In this document: positions 62,914 through 64,000 of the stretch, piece after piece
Numbering within the stretch: position 1 is the stretch's first letter
Layout of the letters: each line of letters begins with the position of its first letter
Assembly (NCBI RefSeq): GCF_009362815.1
Contig: NZ_WHNX01000001.1
Coordinates: forward strand, 1 to 64,000
Origin: Alkalibaculum sporogenes
Lineage (GTDB): Bacteria > Bacillota > Clostridia > Eubacteriales > Alkalibacteraceae
Direction: 5' to 3'
Length of the DNA: 64,000 nt
Made by a program: the position numbers and the translations under genes
Notes under the pieces: generated by a model
The model's input: only the letters and a program-made list of their open reading frames with translations
What the model was told of the DNA's origin: nothing
Databases searched by the model: none

Positions 62914-63326
62914 GTGGAATAATCGTATTGCAGGGAAAGAAAGTTGTAGGTGGTATAGCAGAAGGGGAAGCACTTGTAACCTCCGAGTATATATCTGGAT
63001 GGGGTGGCATTGAGCCTACTACAGGTATGATCATAGATTTGAGGCATGAGTTGGCTGGTAAATCAATTGCTGGGAAAGTATTAGTTTATCAAGGAGCAAA
63101 GGGTTCATCAGGGTGGTCTGGCGCATTCCATCAAGCAAGAACTAATGGATTTGCACCAGCTGCTATGATATTTAACGAAATGTCGACAAAAATCGCATTA
63201 GGAAGTGTAGTGACCCGATGTCCTGCTGTTACAGGTTTAGATCAGGATCCTACAAAAGTAATTCAAACAGGAGACTGGGTTAAAGTTGATGGAGATAAAG
63301 GTATTGTAGAAACAACTAAAAAATAG
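62910..63326 (+). CDS. Aconitase X, small (swivel, DUF126) subunit
   Basis: 138 residues: GIIVLQGKKVVGGIAEGEAL, ISGWGGIEPTTG, LVYQGAKGSSGWSGAFHQAR and RCPAVTGLDQDP are family motifs. The TTG start overlaps the large-subunit stop by 4 bp, indicating coupled translation. It completes the active site by closing over the Fe-S cluster side. Confidence 0.9.
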   Translation: MSGIIVLQGKKVVGGIAEGEALVTSEYISGWGGIEPTTGMIIDLRHELAGKSIAGKVLVYQGAKGSSGWSGAFHQARTNGFAPAAMIFNEMSTKIALGSVVTRCPAVTGLDQDPTKVIQTGDWVKVDGDKGIVETTKK

Positions 63327-63350
63327 AAAGTATAATTAGGGGGAGATTTT

Positions 63351-64000
63351 ATGTTTAAAAAGTTTATTTCTTTTGTAGTATTAGTAGCAATGGTCATTTC
63401 TCTTACAGCTTGTGGGAATAATGACAGTAAAGAGACAGGTGGTGACAAGCCAGTCAAATGGATAATGTCAACGATCTATACAGATCCTGCTGGAGGTGAT
63501 ATCACTTATAAAAGTTTAGGCGCTTCTATGGAAAAGTTCATTAAAGATGTCAACGAAAAATCTGAAGGACGATTAGTGATTGAAGGTTTTTATGGTGGGG
63601 TTTTAGGGAATGCAAATGATGGATTTCAACAAATGGAACGTGGTGAAACTCAAATTTATTATGGTCAACCTATGTCAACTATTGATAAAGCCTTTGGAGT
63701 TTGGAACATACCATTTTTATTTACGGATTACGAAGATGTGAAAAAGGTAGTAGTTGACCCTGATGGAGAATTTTTCAAATCCAGTGCAAAGTTATTCGAG
63801 AGTCATAATTCCATATTGCTGTCAATGGGTGTAGGGAATATACGAGGATTGCTTAATGGAAAACATGAAGTTGGAAAAATTGAAGATGTTCGTGACTTAA
63901 AAATTAGGACATATGAAGATGAGATAGTGAATTCATTCTGGAAAGGCATTTGTAATGCTACTCCAATGGCTGTAGGGGACGTGTATACTGCACTACAAAC
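63351..64000 (+). CDS. TRAP transporter substrate-binding lipoprotein (DctP family), 5' part
   Basis: ATG behind TTAGGGGGAG opens a frame with signal peptide and lipobox SLTACG (Cys at residue 20), then KPVKWIMSTIYTDPAGG ... and the DctP pattern YGGVLGNANDGFQQMERGET, IPFLFTDYEDVKKV and LKIRTYEDEIVNSFWKGI followed by ATPMAVGDVYTALQ. It is cut by the window end after about 216 residues. Fourth element of the LysR-AcnX locus; the membrane subunits are expected further on. Probably binds the carboxylate processed by AcnX. Confidence 0.9.
   Translation, partial: MFKKFISFVVLVAMVISLTACGNNDSKETGGDKPVKWIMSTIYTDPAGGDITYKSLGASMEKFIKDVNEKSEGRLVIEGFYGGVLGNANDGFQQMERGETQIYYGQPMSTIDKAFGVWNIPFLFTDYEDVKKVVVDPDGEFFKSSAKLFESHNSILLSMGVGNIRGLLNGKHEVGKIEDVRDLKIRTYEDEIVNSFWKGICNATPMAVGDVYTALQ

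Noticed and set aside
1-64000. CRISPR array, rRNA operon or prophage
   Set aside because: No regularly spaced repeats, no rRNA-like blocks and no phage structural genes were seen.

Overview
The window is low-GC, strict-anaerobe-type Firmicute DNA, most likely class Clostridia. The evidence is strong AGGAGG ribosome sites, frequent TTG/GTG starts, a glycyl radical enzyme, uroporphyrinogen-decarboxylase-type methyltransferases, a LevR-type sigma-54 activator with a GatABC-type PTS, aconitase X with a TRAP binding protein, and many decayed transposons. The genus cannot be fixed from the sequence alone.

Layout. 1-5.5 kb: an M23 peptidase gene between two direct copies of a transposase fragment, then an isolated glycyl radical enzyme gene of visibly different base composition, then a transposase relic. 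5.5-15.2 kb: housekeeping and accessory genes (NUDIX, CDP-alcohol phosphatidyltransferase, lysophospholipase-like hydrolase, Phd/RelE toxin-antitoxin, aromatic-acid exporter-like protein, AraC plus VOC pair, DUF5131 protein, ketopantoate-reductase-like protein divergent from a TetR), mixed with a dead RAYT transposase and a ParA relic. 15.2-26.4 kb: heavily rearranged. It holds a truncated group II intron joined to an IS3 transposase, PadR/HAAS, a MACPF-domain lipoprotein, TetR, a D,D-carboxypeptidase, chimeric pseudogenes (IS1202/TetR, MATE/cytidylate kinase), a degenerate tRNA-Ser and a truncated copy of an anti-sigma module. 26.8-33.6 kb: HAD, TetR, and a divergent pair of methyltransferase transcription units with mirror-image promoters and twin operators, plus an MFS transporter. 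34-46.4 kb: a 1778-residue kinase/AAA/GAF/GGDEF protein, two ECF sigma/anti-sigma loci, GNAT, and a chemoreceptor. 47.2-53 kb: GntR plus ABC exporter, and a MacB-like ABC pair. 53.6-60.2 kb: a sigma-54 activator followed without a gap by PTS IIA-IIB-IIC, a UlaE-type 3-epimerase and a class II aldolase/4-epimerase. 60.4-64 kb: LysR divergent from aconitase X large and small subunits and a TRAP substrate-binding lipoprotein cut by the window edge.

How parts work together. The PTS operon could be a minimal ketopentose route (import and phosphorylation, 3-epimerisation, 4-epimerisation). The LysR/AcnX/TRAP locus looks like uptake and dehydration of a hydroxy acid or hydroxyproline. The divergent methyltransferase locus shares one operator sequence and is probably switched by a TetR-type repressor. 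Mobile DNA is a major theme: an IS200/IS605 right end with a TnpB tail and an omega-RNA-type region recurs as decayed ends at six places, and other short repeats are scattered in the gaps. The most notable items are the unassigned glycyl radical enzyme, the MACPF lipoprotein, the kinase-to-GGDEF giant, the IS605 right-end family, the mirror-image methyltransferase promoters and the putative ketopentose PTS operon with a near-consensus sigma-54 promoter.
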